From positions 1 through 64,000 of the forward strand of contig ONQB01000015.1 of assembly GCA_900319905.1 (NCBI GenBank): DNA of 64,000 nucleotides, read 5' to 3'. This document shows, one piece after another, positions 45,275 through 54,494 of the stretch. The DNA is from an uncultured Prevotella sp. Lineage in GTDB: Bacteria; Bacteroidota; Bacteroidia; Bacteroidales; Bacteroidaceae. Each line of letters begins with the position of its first letter. The first letter of the stretch is position 1. The position numbers and the translations under genes were made by a program. The notes beneath the pieces are model-generated. The model was not told the origin of the DNA and did no database searches. It was given only the letters and a program-made list of their open reading frames with translations.

Positions 45275-46405
45275 TTAGTTCCTGTCTGGGGGGGTAGACG
45301 TCTTATAATGTTTTTCCACTTCTTCAAGTTTTCTACCCCTGACCATCTTGTTGACGCGTATCTTCACTGGGAGATTGTTGTTGAGCACCCAGTAGGGTAT
45401 TACCTGTCCGGTGTCAATTTGGAGCGAGGCCATGATGACCATCGCGTCGCGTGAGAAGTTGTTCATCAGATAGTCTGGCAGTTTTTGCACGCCCAAACCC
45501 ATACGTACCAAGTGGGCATGGAAGCGTGTTTTGTCGATGACAATCACTTCGAGGGAGTCGGCCCTGAGCATGTCTCTCACCTTATCGGGCTGTACATAGG
45601 CCATGACACGCAGGTTGCCTTTCTTAAAGTCACTATATTTCAACTCCAGCACCTCATCGCCCTTCAGGGCAATGGAATAGTCCGGAAACATCACATTTGT
45701 GATATAACCGGCCGCCGGCGCACAGCAATACTGTATCATCTCATTGGAGAAACGGTTGTGGGGCGAGTAAGGCATGGAATTGACATGATCGCTGTAAAGG
45801 CCGGCCCTGGCAATCTTCTTGTCATTGTGGGACAAGGCCCGGAGATAGATCAGCACGGTGTTTTGAGCCTGTCTGATCTTGGCCTTGGTCTCGGCAATCT
45901 GTGCCTTGAGGTCGTTCTGTTTGGTATTGTTGGTCAGACCATAGTAGATGTCGTTGCGCTCTGACTTGAGCTGCAGTTCGAGCTGTTGCAACTGTGCGCG
46001 GAGCACAGGAATCTGCTGCCGTGCCAAGTCGGCCTGTGTCTTCATGTTGTTGGCACGGGCCACGAATGGGGGCTCGCTGTTAATGTTCACCAAAGCGTCA
46101 ATATGATTGAGAATGACATAAGAGAACAATGTATCGCCGTTCTGAACCGAGTCACCGGCATTTCGATACACCCTAAGGATGTAGACATCGTCGGATGCGC
46201 GGATTTCGTTCGGCTCCAGTGCGATGTAGCCATCATAGTAAGCGTAGACCGACCGGCTAAGCACATAGACGACGATCAGGATGAGCGACACGAGGAAGAT
46301 AGCCGCAAAGAGCACTTGCTGCTTGGCCAGCCGTTTGTGCTGGTGCTTGAGCAGGTTGAGTGCGTCGGCTTCCTTGGTGTTTTGTTCATACTTGAAATCT
46401 TTCAT
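45275..46405 (-). CDS. HlyD-family membrane fusion protein of the polysaccharide cluster
   Basis: 376 residues. A cytoplasmic start, one membrane helix (about 33-52, VLFAAIFLVSLILIVVYVLS), then the barrel-sandwich region (YDGYIALEPNEIRASDDVYILRVYRNAGDSVQNGDTLFSYV), a long coiled coil (about 122-195, MKTQADLARQQIPVLRAQLQQ and onwards) and a second lipoyl half (CAPAAGYITNVMFPDYSIALKGDEVLEL). This resembles Alg44 without a PilZ domain, or HlyD. It would bridge the synthase to the outer-membrane factor, whose gene overlaps its start by 4 nt (ATGA). Confidence 0.82.
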   Translation of the reverse strand: MKDFKYEQNTKEADALNLLKHQHKRLAKQQVLFAAIFLVSLILIVVYVLSRSVYAYYDGYIALEPNEIRASDDVYILRVYRNAGDSVQNGDTLFSYVILNHIDALVNINSEPPFVARANNMKTQADLARQQIPVLRAQLQQLELQLKSERNDIYYGLTNNTKQNDLKAQIAETKAKIRQAQNTVLIYLRALSHNDKKIARAGLYSDHVNSMPYSPHNRFSNEMIQYCCAPAAGYITNVMFPDYSIALKGDEVLELKYSDFKKGNLRVMAYVQPDKVRDMLRADSLEVIVIDKTRFHAHLVRMGLGVQKLPDYLMNNFSRDAMVIMASLQIDTGQVIPYWVLNNNLPVKIRVNKMVRGRKLEEVEKHYKTSTPPDRN

Positions 46406-47802
46406 CGGATGTTTGTGGTTTTGACGAAGCTGCTTGCGTTTGGCACGTTAGCAAGTCGCTGTATCTGAACGAGGCTCAGTGAGCGTTCCTTCATCTGCGT
46501 GTAGAGCCGTTCAAGGCTCTTCAAGTATTGGTTGTACTCAAGCAGGCGATCGATATAGCTGTAGCGTCCTTTGTTTTTCTGATAGACGGCGCGGCGCATG
46601 GTGAGGTACTTACGTAGCTCATTGAGGTGACGCTGCTCGACGACGATGGACTGGTTGAGCCGTTTCACCTGGTCGATGCTCAGCATACAGCGTGTCATCA
46701 TGTCGTCGGTGTAACTGTCGTTTTCCGTTCGCAGTATGTCTTTCTGCACGTCGATGGACCGTCGCTGGCTTTTGGTGTCGTTCCAGATGGGGACGGTGAA
46801 GCGCACGCCGAAGTCGACGTTGTTGGAGAGCTTGCTGTTGCTGGTCAGATAGGTGGACCAGCGGGCAAAAGGGGTGAGCCGCATGTTGGCGGTGTATGAA
46901 ATGAGTTTACTGTTGTTGTCAAGTTGCTGCATCTTAAGCAGATTGAGCCTGTTCTGCGGATTGTGCCCGGCAATCTGCTGACGGAGGCTCAAGGTGTCAA
47001 CGACAATCTCCTGCGGCTCGATGAAAGCCAGCTCCTCACGGGGTGCGATGGAGTCCTTGGCGTAGATCTGCGCAAGGTTAAACTCAAGTTGCATCTTTTC
47101 GTTCATCACGTCGAGCAGCTGTCCGCTGGTGATGCGGTCCTGCTCAAGCATCATCTGGTAGGCCTCATTGAGCACGTCAAGGTTGCGCACATGGCATAGC
47201 ATGACGCCTGCAATGACATGGTTCCAACGCTGTGACAGCGTGTCGGCCCAAGCGTCGAGGTTGATGCGGCTGTCTTCCATACGCTGACGCGCCTTGGCAA
47301 TCTCGTTGTCAAGCCAGATGCCACGCTCCTTGTACTTGCGGTGGTAGAACTTGCTGTTGATCCAGTCCCATCCCACCTCGGCCTGTACCTTGGCCTTATA
47401 GACTGACACCGGGTCGTCGTCATCGGTAGACAGAAACTGTGTAGCCTTCTTGTCCAAACGACCGTAGACCTGTCCTGTGACCTCAAATCCCGTGTGCTGG
47501 TTCAGCGCCTGCATCTCAAGGGCTGTCTTCGTGCGATAGAGGCTGTCGTTGAGCGCATCAACACCCGTACGAGCTCCGAAAACCGGGGCCTGTGGCATGG
47601 AATATGGAACTGGATGGAAGATCACACGCTCCATCAGCCGGAACCGTTGATGGAAGTCGTTAAGGACGGTGTCGTTTTTAAGGTTCTCAAATACCAGCAT
47701 CTTTGGCCTGTAGCCATGATTTTGGTCGTTCTGCGCGCTTGCAGAATGCATACACATGACAAGGATAGTCAGTAAAATGACACGTGTGAATAACTGATGC
47801 AT
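46402..47802 (-). CDS. TolC-like outer-membrane factor of the polysaccharide cluster
   Basis: 466 residues from ATG 47802. Signal peptide (about 1-24, ending ASAQ). It is rich in long helices (IWLDNEIAKARQRMEDSRINLDAWADTLSQRW, ITSGQLLDVMNEKMQLEFNLAQIYA, IDRLLEYNQYLKSLERLYTQMKERSLSLVQIQRLANVP) with amphipathic strands between, as in the outer-membrane efflux family. The typical TolC repeats are weak, so it is a divergent member. The gene overlaps the HlyD-like gene by 4 nt, so the two are a coupled export pair. Confidence 0.75.
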   Translation of the reverse strand: MHQLFTRVILLTILVMCMHSASAQNDQNHGYRPKMLVFENLKNDTVLNDFHQRFRLMERVIFHPVPYSMPQAPVFGARTGVDALNDSLYRTKTALEMQALNQHTGFEVTGQVYGRLDKKATQFLSTDDDDPVSVYKAKVQAEVGWDWINSKFYHRKYKERGIWLDNEIAKARQRMEDSRINLDAWADTLSQRWNHVIAGVMLCHVRNLDVLNEAYQMMLEQDRITSGQLLDVMNEKMQLEFNLAQIYAKDSIAPREELAFIEPQEIVVDTLSLRQQIAGHNPQNRLNLLKMQQLDNNSKLISYTANMRLTPFARWSTYLTSNSKLSNNVDFGVRFTVPIWNDTKSQRRSIDVQKDILRTENDSYTDDMMTRCMLSIDQVKRLNQSIVVEQRHLNELRKYLTMRRAVYQKNKGRYSYIDRLLEYNQYLKSLERLYTQMKERSLSLVQIQRLANVPNASSFVKTTNIR

Positions 47803-47865
47803 GGCTAAGGAAAGTTTATCTGTCCCCTGTCCCACCAGGGACAGGAGAGAGACAAGGAATATAGA

Positions 47866-50349
47866 TTACTCTATGAGCTTGAACACCTTCAGGCAGTCGC
47901 GGCCGTAAGCCACGTAGATATAGCCGTTAGCGAGTGTCACGTAGTTGGCGGAGCGCTGAGCTACGAAGCTGGTCACCTTCTTCAGGGTGTTGCGGTCGAG
48001 GATGACGAGGCCACGGGTACCGTAGGCGATATATACGTACTTGTTGTCAACCGTTACGCCGTTGGCGCAGATGGCGAGGTCTTTCTGGAGCTTGTCGGAA
48101 TAGATATTCTCCTTGTAGTGACCCACCTGAGTACCGGTGTTGGCATCATAGACATAGAGGCCGTTCATGCTCTGGCAGACATACACCTTGCCGTCATAGA
48201 CGCAAACGGTGTTCTTGCCGTTGTTGGGCTTCACCTTGTTGGCATCGACGGAGAAGACAGGCGACTGCATGTTGACGTCGCTGGTGTTGAACTTCTCCAG
48301 CTTCAGGCCGACCTCGGTCATGGAGTCAAGGATTGCCGTGCCGTCGTAGTGGATGGCATAGAACGTTTTTCCGTCGGGAGCATAAGCAAGGTGCTTGGCG
48401 CGACCTTCCTTCTTGGTGATGCGCACGGGGTTGAGACCGTTGTCATATACCTCGTAGCCGTAGGTCGTGGCCACGTCGAGGTCGTTGCCGTTGACGATGA
48501 CGCAGTTGCCGTCGCCGCCCTTCTTCGTGCCCGTGCCGGCCGTAGCCTGCTGGGCCTGATAGAGCTTGACGAGGCGCAGGGGCTCGTACTTCACATGCTT
48601 GCCTTCGGTAGTGATGTCGGTAGAGTCAAGACCATTCCAACTCTTTGACTCGCAGTCAAGCAAGCCGTTGTCCTTGATATTCATAAAACCGAGGAAGCCG
48701 CCGTTCTTGTTGTTGCCCACAGCGTAGAGCCGCTTGTTGGTCTGGTCGAGAGCGATGTGGTTGAAGTCGATGGCATTGTTGTGGTCGCGTACGAACTGCT
48801 TCAGCGTGGTCTGGTTGCCGGTGGTGTTGAACACCTCAAGGCAGCCGCTGCGGCCCTTGCCGTTCTTGTGGTAAGACACGTAGACGTTGGTGCCGTCGGT
48901 CTGCACGCAGGTGGCCGAGATGTCGTGGGTGTGGCTCTCAGCCACGACCACGGGCTTCGGTGTGTCAGGATTGACGGGTTGATCGGGCTCGTAGCCGTTG
49001 CCGTGGCATTCGTCTTTCGGAATGGAGTAGGCGACGACATTGCTTGTGGCCAGACCGTCGTTGTCCACGACCTTACCGTCAACGATGCGCTCAACTTCAC
49101 CTTTGACGAAATTGACATCCTTAAACTCCAGCGTCTTGTAAGTGCCGTTGTTCTGGTCGTACTTATAGTTGTTGCAGTCAATGCCCAAGCACTGCTTGCC
49201 CTCGTTGGGATTGGTCTTGGCGAAGAATATAACCGTTGAGACGCTTCCATTGAAGACAATGGTAGTGGCCTTCACTACGCCCATGGCATCCTTGCCCTCC
49301 ATGATGATGGCGGCGTCGTTGCCGTTGTTCTGATTCTTGTAAGTATCAGCCACGTCGATGAAGCCTTTGTCCTCCAGGAAAATCTTGGAGGCAGCGCACT
49401 GGTAGAGGTTGTCGCACTTGATGTAGTTGGCATGCACCTCCACGCCGTTGGAGTTGACATTGATCAGCTTGGCCTTGATACCGCAGTCAGCGAGCAGCTT
49501 CGTGGAGTTCTGGAAGTAGATGGCATGATCACCGGCATCAATGTCACCGCCCACCTTGATATAGCCGTCGGTCTTTAAATCAGCATCGGTAGAGGTCAGT
49601 TTGCCGGCGACATAGAGGCGGGTGTCGGCGTTCATTATACCCTGTGTGTTGGGATTGATGAAGTTCTTTGCCGTAAGGTCACCGTTTACATAGAGCGTTC
49701 CCTGGATGCAGGGGTTGGCTATGGTAGTCAGGTCACCGTCGATATATACCTTATCATCTTTAGCGATCTGAAGGATGCCGGAGGCCGATGTCAGCTTACC
49801 GCCTTTCTCAATGATGGTTGTACCACCATTGGGGGTGAGACGGTTGTCATTAGTGGCTACGATGAGATGGCCGCCCTTCTTGACGATAATCTTGCCGCCG
49901 TCGCCATAAGTACTCTTCAAGGTTGCTGTGCCCTCTACATAAAGCGTGGCTTCCTTGTCAGAGCCCCATTGCTTACCCAGATTAAGGTTGCTGATCTCGA
50001 CCGCCTTGCCGGCAGGTACGAGCCACGTACCGCTGCCAATCCACTTCTGTGCGCCAGAAGCAGTGACATCTACAGCATCACTGGGTACGGCATTGTTGAA
50101 GAAGCCATCTGGCACCGTGGGTATCTGTGCGTTGATGGCGTCGATGTCGCTCTGGGCGCGAGTGCCGGACTGAGCGCAGTTGTAGAGCGACGACTGCATC
50201 TCTGCGGTCATGTCGTCCATGGCCTGGCCGATGAGGTCAGGGTTGACCACCGGGTTGGGGTTGTCAGGCATATCGTCGCTCGACGAGCAACTTGTCAGTC
50301 CTCCAACGAGTAGAGCTGTGGAGAAGAGATATAAGATTCTTTTATCCAT
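47866..50349 (-). CDS. surface lipoprotein, beta-helix plus beta-propeller (827 aa)
   Basis: 827 residues. Lipoprotein signal LTSC (Cys21) followed by SSSDDMPDN, a Ser/Asp-rich stretch like the Bacteroidetes surface-export signal. Residues about 100-420 have short beta repeats (GTATLKSTYGDGGKIIVKKGGHLIVATNDNRLTPNGGTTIIEKGGKL) like a right-handed beta-helix. The C-terminal half (about 480-827) has propeller-like blades (GTNVYVSYHKNGKGRSG, KRLYAVGNNKNGG, NKYVYIAYGTRGLVILD). It is a same-length paralog of the next gene upstream. It probably binds or anchors the exported polysaccharide; that role is inference. Confidence 0.75.
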   Translation of the reverse strand: MDKRILYLFSTALLVGGLTSCSSSDDMPDNPNPVVNPDLIGQAMDDMTAEMQSSLYNCAQSGTRAQSDIDAINAQIPTVPDGFFNNAVPSDAVDVTASGAQKWIGSGTWLVPAGKAVEISNLNLGKQWGSDKEATLYVEGTATLKSTYGDGGKIIVKKGGHLIVATNDNRLTPNGGTTIIEKGGKLTSASGILQIAKDDKVYIDGDLTTIANPCIQGTLYVNGDLTAKNFINPNTQGIMNADTRLYVAGKLTSTDADLKTDGYIKVGGDIDAGDHAIYFQNSTKLLADCGIKAKLINVNSNGVEVHANYIKCDNLYQCAASKIFLEDKGFIDVADTYKNQNNGNDAAIIMEGKDAMGVVKATTIVFNGSVSTVIFFAKTNPNEGKQCLGIDCNNYKYDQNNGTYKTLEFKDVNFVKGEVERIVDGKVVDNDGLATSNVVAYSIPKDECHGNGYEPDQPVNPDTPKPVVVAESHTHDISATCVQTDGTNVYVSYHKNGKGRSGCLEVFNTTGNQTTLKQFVRDHNNAIDFNHIALDQTNKRLYAVGNNKNGGFLGFMNIKDNGLLDCESKSWNGLDSTDITTEGKHVKYEPLRLVKLYQAQQATAGTGTKKGGDGNCVIVNGNDLDVATTYGYEVYDNGLNPVRITKKEGRAKHLAYAPDGKTFYAIHYDGTAILDSMTEVGLKLEKFNTSDVNMQSPVFSVDANKVKPNNGKNTVCVYDGKVYVCQSMNGLYVYDANTGTQVGHYKENIYSDKLQKDLAICANGVTVDNKYVYIAYGTRGLVILDRNTLKKVTSFVAQRSANYVTLANGYIYVAYGRDCLKVFKLIE

Positions 50350-50410
50350 AGTATGTGTTTTTTATGTAATATGGATGATTTGCCCTCTGGTTTTAGGGCA
50401 GGGTTTTAAT

Positions 50411-50530
50411 GTAGGGGCGGGGTTTATCCCCGCCCTAACCCCGCAGGGTTCCCGTGCCTGTCCACTTTAACTGCGCACGATAGAATATTACATTCGTGTG
50501 TGTTAGGGCGGGGATGAACCCCGCCCCTAC
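50411..50530. repeat. GC-rich inverted repeat (GTAGGGGCGGGG)
   Basis: GTAGGGGCGGGGTTTATC and the following CCCGCCCTAA (50411-50438) pair with the inverted copy at 50503-50530. It lies between the two lipoprotein genes. Related single arms appear near 25.5 and 53.5 kb. Confidence 0.82.
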
Positions 50531-50570
50531 GGTGGGGACCCGTTGACGGAACCAGAGTCGGATGGGTGTA

Positions 50571-53054
50571 CTACCGGTTGTAAGGCTTCAGCTTGAGCAC
50601 CTTCAGATAGCTCTTACCGTAAGCCACGTAGATGTTGTCGTTGTTGTCAACAGCCACGAAGTTGGCAGAGCCACCAGCCGTGTAGCGGGCCACCTCAGGA
50701 GTCTCCTTAGCCTTGTCGGCAGTGGTAGCGGTCATGTCGCTCTTGTTCAGAACGATAAGGCCCAGTGAACCGTAAGCAACATAGATCTTGTCACCCTTGA
50801 CGCAGACGCCGTTGCAGTAGCCACGGGTCACGGTAGTACCCTCAGTGTACTTCTTGTTATCAGCGTCAGCGGTATAGGTGGCGTCCTTCGGGATGAAGAG
50901 ACCGGAGAGTGTGCCGTTGGTATATTTAGCAAGACCGTTGGCACCGAGGCAGACATAGATGTCGTTGCCATCGACAGCCATCACGTTCTTACCGTTGTTC
51001 GGTGTGAGCTTACCAGCGTCGATGGTGCTGGCCACCTCATTGAGGCGGTAGTTGTTGCTGGCGTAGCTGTTTACCTTGAGGCCTACTTCAGTAGTAGTAG
51101 AAGCAGGGTTGGATTCGAGGTAGCTCACATACACGTTGCTGCCGTTCTGGGCGATGTACTTACCGCGGCCGTCGAGCTTGTTGACATATACGCCGGCGAG
51201 GCTCTCACGGTCGAAGGTCTCGATGCCGTAGGTAGTGGCAGCCTGGTAGTAGTTGCCATTGACGATGACAGCATTGCCGTCACCCGTGCGCTTGCCGTTG
51301 TCGGATGTTGTGGTGACGCGCTGCAGCACAGTGTATTTCAGCGGGCTGAGCGACTGGTCGGTTGAAGTAGCGGTGGTGTTGAACGAACCGTCGGCCTTCA
51401 GTGCCATGGTGGTGATGACACCGCCCTTGTCGCTGTTGCCGATACCCACGAGCTTGTTCTGGTCCTTGTCGAGCACGATGTTGTTCCAGTCAATCACGCC
51501 ATTGCCCTTGCCGGCTTCGTTGACAGCAGAGATGGACTGGTTGAGCTTGAGCGAACCGTCGGCCGAAGCCTTGATATAGTCGAGCATACCCGACTGTGTG
51601 TTGCCGTTGGTGTGATAGCTGACGTAGACGTTGTTGCCATCCACGACGACAGCGGTAGCGGAGCGACCGTTGCGCTGAGTATCGTTGATGCCGTAAGCCA
51701 CCTCAGCCGTCGGACGGAGCAGCTGGTAATTAGCGGTTGTCTTGGTGCCTTGCTTGTCAGGGTTGAAACCGAGGCACTTGATGCTCTCGTCGGCAGGAAT
51801 GGTGATGTCGGCGAAGTCGTTCTCCTTGTTCAGCTTGCGCACGCTGCCACTCTGGAAAGCGAAGTCATCCCAGTCGAGCAGGTTGGCGTCGGCCACGCTG
51901 CCCTTGTAGGCACGCTTGAAGTATACACCGAACAGGCCATCGGCAGGTGTAGCAATGAAGTTAGCGTAAGTGTTTTCAGTGACGATCTGCTTGGTCTCCA
52001 GCACAGCTAAGCCGGCATCGGCGAGGTTCAGCTTCGAGCCCTTGCCGTCGGTATTATAATAGGTATAGGTGTTGACAAGACCGTTGTTGCCCACGTAGAT
52101 GTTAGAGCCGTTGGTCTGGCGGATGAACGTGGCAGCCTTGTTCTTGGAGTCGTCATACTGACCGGCCTTAATATAGTTGCCATAGACAGCAGCCGTAGCG
52201 CCATCCACGGTGAGGCTGTTGCTCAGAGAGAAGAGCTTGCTGGCCACGACCGTGCCCGTGACGGTAGCGTCGGTGGCAGAGATGATCTGTGCAGAGAGCT
52301 GACCGCCAGCAGTCAGAGTGCCCTCAGCAGTCAGGTTGGTGCCCACCTGTGTCTTGGAATCAGCGCCGAGGGTGATGTTATTGGCGTGGAGCTCGTTGGC
52401 TGTGAGGATGGTACCGTTGTTGGTCAGGTTGATGCCGAGGAAGGTCTGGTCCTTAGGCTCGCCCTTTTCACCGTCGCCGGACTTATAGAATGTGGTCTGA
52501 GCCATGAGGCTGGCACCCTTCTCTACAGTGAAGGAGGAGCCGTTGACCACCAGTTTGCCGCCCTTGTAGATGACGATGCTCGTGCCGGTGCTGCTAACGC
52601 CGTCGAGGGTCAGGGTTGTGTTGCCCGACACATAGATGGTACCGCCGCCCTGAAGACCTTTAAGTGTGAGGCTGTGCTTCAGCAGGAGGCTCTTGCCGTT
52701 CATGTCGAGCGTGCCGGGAGCGTAGGTTGCGAAGCTTGACTGATACACACTGTTGGCCGTGAGCTTAGCGTCACCCTGATAAGGATCCCAGCCGTCGCCG
52801 GAGGGCTTGGTGGGCAGGGTAAGACCAATCGTGGGTGCTGTCGTAGGCATAGCACGAGTGAATGCCTTGGCACCGGAAGCGGTGTTAAAGTTAGTTACAC
52901 GGCCTGCTGTTTCGTTGAGCAGGACACCAATACCTTCTGCCTGTGTGTTGATCTGCTGACCACCATTGTCGGGAGCATCATCACTGGAGCAGGCTGCCAA
53001 TCCCATCACCAACAGGGAGGAAAGGGCAAAATTAAAAGTTCTTAAGTATGCCAT
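50571..53054 (-). CDS. surface lipoprotein, beta-helix plus beta-propeller (827 aa), first gene of the cluster
   Basis: 827 residues, paralog of the gene at 47866-50349. Signal with LAAC lipobox (Cys22), then SSDDAPDNGG. Residues about 110-420 have beta-helix-like repeats (GGGTIYVSGNTTLTLDGVS, GTILTANELHANNITLGADSKTQVGTNLTAEGTLTAGGQL). The C-terminal half has blades of the YncE/WD type (GNNVYVSYHTNGNTQSGMLDYI, DQNKLVGIGNSDKGG, GDKIYVAYGSLGLIVLN). Ends NIYVAYGKSYLKVLKLKPYNR, closely matching the end of its paralog. It is the first gene after a consensus promoter and so may be the most expressed member. Confidence 0.78.
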   Translation of the reverse strand: MAYLRTFNFALSSLLVMGLAACSSDDAPDNGGQQINTQAEGIGVLLNETAGRVTNFNTASGAKAFTRAMPTTAPTIGLTLPTKPSGDGWDPYQGDAKLTANSVYQSSFATYAPGTLDMNGKSLLLKHSLTLKGLQGGGTIYVSGNTTLTLDGVSSTGTSIVIYKGGKLVVNGSSFTVEKGASLMAQTTFYKSGDGEKGEPKDQTFLGINLTNNGTILTANELHANNITLGADSKTQVGTNLTAEGTLTAGGQLSAQIISATDATVTGTVVASKLFSLSNSLTVDGATAAVYGNYIKAGQYDDSKNKAATFIRQTNGSNIYVGNNGLVNTYTYYNTDGKGSKLNLADAGLAVLETKQIVTENTYANFIATPADGLFGVYFKRAYKGSVADANLLDWDDFAFQSGSVRKLNKENDFADITIPADESIKCLGFNPDKQGTKTTANYQLLRPTAEVAYGINDTQRNGRSATAVVVDGNNVYVSYHTNGNTQSGMLDYIKASADGSLKLNQSISAVNEAGKGNGVIDWNNIVLDKDQNKLVGIGNSDKGGVITTMALKADGSFNTTATSTDQSLSPLKYTVLQRVTTTSDNGKRTGDGNAVIVNGNYYQAATTYGIETFDRESLAGVYVNKLDGRGKYIAQNGSNVYVSYLESNPASTTTEVGLKVNSYASNNYRLNEVASTIDAGKLTPNNGKNVMAVDGNDIYVCLGANGLAKYTNGTLSGLFIPKDATYTADADNKKYTEGTTVTRGYCNGVCVKGDKIYVAYGSLGLIVLNKSDMTATTADKAKETPEVARYTAGGSANFVAVDNNDNIYVAYGKSYLKVLKLKPYNR

Positions 53055-53203
53055 TTCTTTATAAAGAATTTGTTAGTTAGCTACATTCAATTATTATCTT
53101 GCAGTCATAGTTATCATCGAGAAGTAGGAACATAGATCTCGCGGTCGCGCCACCGTTTGGGTATTGTCTTTTCATCGCGTTTAGACCGTAGTTATTTTTT
53201 TTG

Positions 53204-53239
53204 ACACAGGCAAATGGTTTTTGACTCAAAAGCCTGTGT
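53204..53239 (-). other. hairpin in the leader of the polysaccharide cluster
   Basis: ACACAGGC (53204-53211) and GCCTGTGT (53232-53239) pair with a 20 nt loop, inside the predicted 5' leader. On the transcribed strand it is followed by A residues, so it is not an intrinsic terminator. It may affect mRNA stability or bind a regulator. Confidence 0.45.
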
Positions 53240-53267
53240 TTTGGCTCTATTCCCTACATTCGTTTTC

Positions 53268-53299
53268 CAAAGATAAGCAATACTTGTTAAACCTCCAAA
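53268..53299 (-). promoter_or_regulatory. promoter of the polysaccharide cluster
   Basis: Minus-strand TTTG (53296-53299) and TATCTTTG (53268-53275) are 20 bp apart. Transcription would start near 53261, leaving a leader of about 205 nt before the first lipoprotein ATG. Confidence 0.75.
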
Positions 53300-53561
53300 T
53301 ATTTAGGCAACAATTTTGGAGATAAGGTCAACAAAAGTTAAAAAAGAGGAAATAATGGACATCTTATGCGTAATACAAGGTGGCAAGTTAGTCCAAAGTT
53401 TGAATTTGTGTCACTTGTGGTCGATTTCAAAGTGGTGAAGAAGTGCAAGGTTGAAAATATTTTACCTTTTAACAATATAGTCCACTGTAGAGGCGAGGGT
53501 CATCCCCGCTCAAACCCCAAATGTATTACACCAATGTATTCATTATGTCCGCAGTTTTCTC

Positions 53562-53998
53562 CAATGCGTAACCCTATTAAAGGAAAATAGTCATGAACGG
53601 GCTTTCGCTCCTAATGGAGCTATGTGTCTAAAGCTGACGGGATAGCCTTACGAGCAAGCTCGCAGACTATCCCGTCAACTTTAGACACACCCCTACGGGG
53701 CCAGTGCCCGTCCATGACGAAAATCGCTTCGCATAAAATTGCACCTACGGTGCATAAAATATAAATGGCAATTTGGAACAAAGTACCCAATAGATTTTCA
53801 AGCGGCTTATCCGACTGTCTTATTTTATGCCCGAAGGGCAATTTTGCGCAAAGCGATTTTCGTCAGCGACAGGCTTGACACCTTGGGTGTGGGTCTAAAG
53901 TTATGGGATAGCCTGCGAGCTTGCTCGGAAGGCTATCCCATAACTTTAGACCCAAAGCTCCATCGGGAGCGGAAGCCTGCCGATGACTATTTTCTTTT
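53562..53998. repeat. R2 large palindromic element, copy A
   Basis: Terminal inverted repeats GGAAAATAGTCATG and GATGACTATTTTC. Nested hairpins follow inwards (GGGATAGCCT/AGGCTATCCC, CCCCTACGGGG, GCACCTACGGTGC, CGAAAATCGCTTCGC with its inverted partner). The central 60 bp or so is unique to this copy. No open frame. It occupies most of the gap 53300-54120; single-arm GC-rich repeats flank it. Confidence 0.88.
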
Positions 53999-54119
53999 TC
54001 TTCACCTGGCTTTGCTTAAAACTAAAGCCACGGGATTTATCGGGTGTGCCATATTCATTATGTCCGCAGGGGTTAGGCCCCCCGCTCTAACCCCTGCGGT
54101 TGTTCCCGTCAATTGAAAC

Positions 54120-54171
54120 CAGCCCTCCCCATTTGGGGGAGGGTCCGCGCGCAGCGCGGGGGAGGGGCTAC
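54120..54171 (-). repeat. R3 hairpin element, copy f
   Basis: Minus strand: TAGCCCCTCCCCC, hairpin GCGCTGCGCGC, CCCTCCCCCAAATGGGGAGGG. The TAG stop of the DUF4250 gene forms its first bases. Confidence 0.9.
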
Positions 54172-54356
54172 CGCTCCTTGAACTGCTTTTGCACCTTATT
54201 ATATATATAGCCATGCCCCTCGAGATAATGCTCGACAGTGGCAGGATCGGTGCCGAAGGCATAACACAGCTCGGCAAGAGAGTTGAACTCCTCGTCACGC
54301 AGCTGCATGTTGATGGCAGACACAAGAATGGCGGGGTCGTGAGGTAAATGGTCCAT
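54168..54356 (-). CDS. DUF4250 protein
   Basis: 62 residues: LPHDPAILVSAINMQLRDEEFNSLAELCYAFGTDPATVEHYLEGHGYIYNKVQKQFK fits the small DUF4250 family found across Bacteroidetes and Firmicutes. It is soluble and helical; function unknown. A TACCTTTG -7 box lies at 54397-54404 on its strand. The stop overlaps an R3 element. Confidence 0.88.
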   Translation of the reverse strand: MDHLPHDPAILVSAINMQLRDEEFNSLAELCYAFGTDPATVEHYLEGHGYIYNKVQKQFKER

Positions 54357-54425
54357 GATCGTAAAATATAATGAGTATTTGTGTAATTTATCGCTGCAAA
54401 GGTAAGCAAAAAAAACAAATTATTG

Positions 54426-54433
54426 TATCTTTG
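54426..54433 (+). promoter_or_regulatory. -7 box upstream of the CE2-like esterase
   Basis: TATCTTTG fits the -7 consensus; no good -33 is seen. Transcription would start near 54440, about 55 nt before ATG 54495. It is back to back with the DUF4250 promoter. Confidence 0.5.
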
Positions 54434-54494
54434 CGGTTGACAACGTGCAACAACCACACAAAATGGATACAACATGATACAGCATGATATAACG

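Noticed and set aside
40978..53054. Calling the cluster alginate biosynthesis
   Set aside because: The synthase is of a shared processive type; the dehydrogenase looks closer to UDP-HexNAc enzymes, and no epimerase, acetylase or lyase of the alginate pathway is present.
53562..53998. R2 as an insertion sequence
   Set aside because: It has inverted ends but no transposase frame, and no clear short target duplication is seen.
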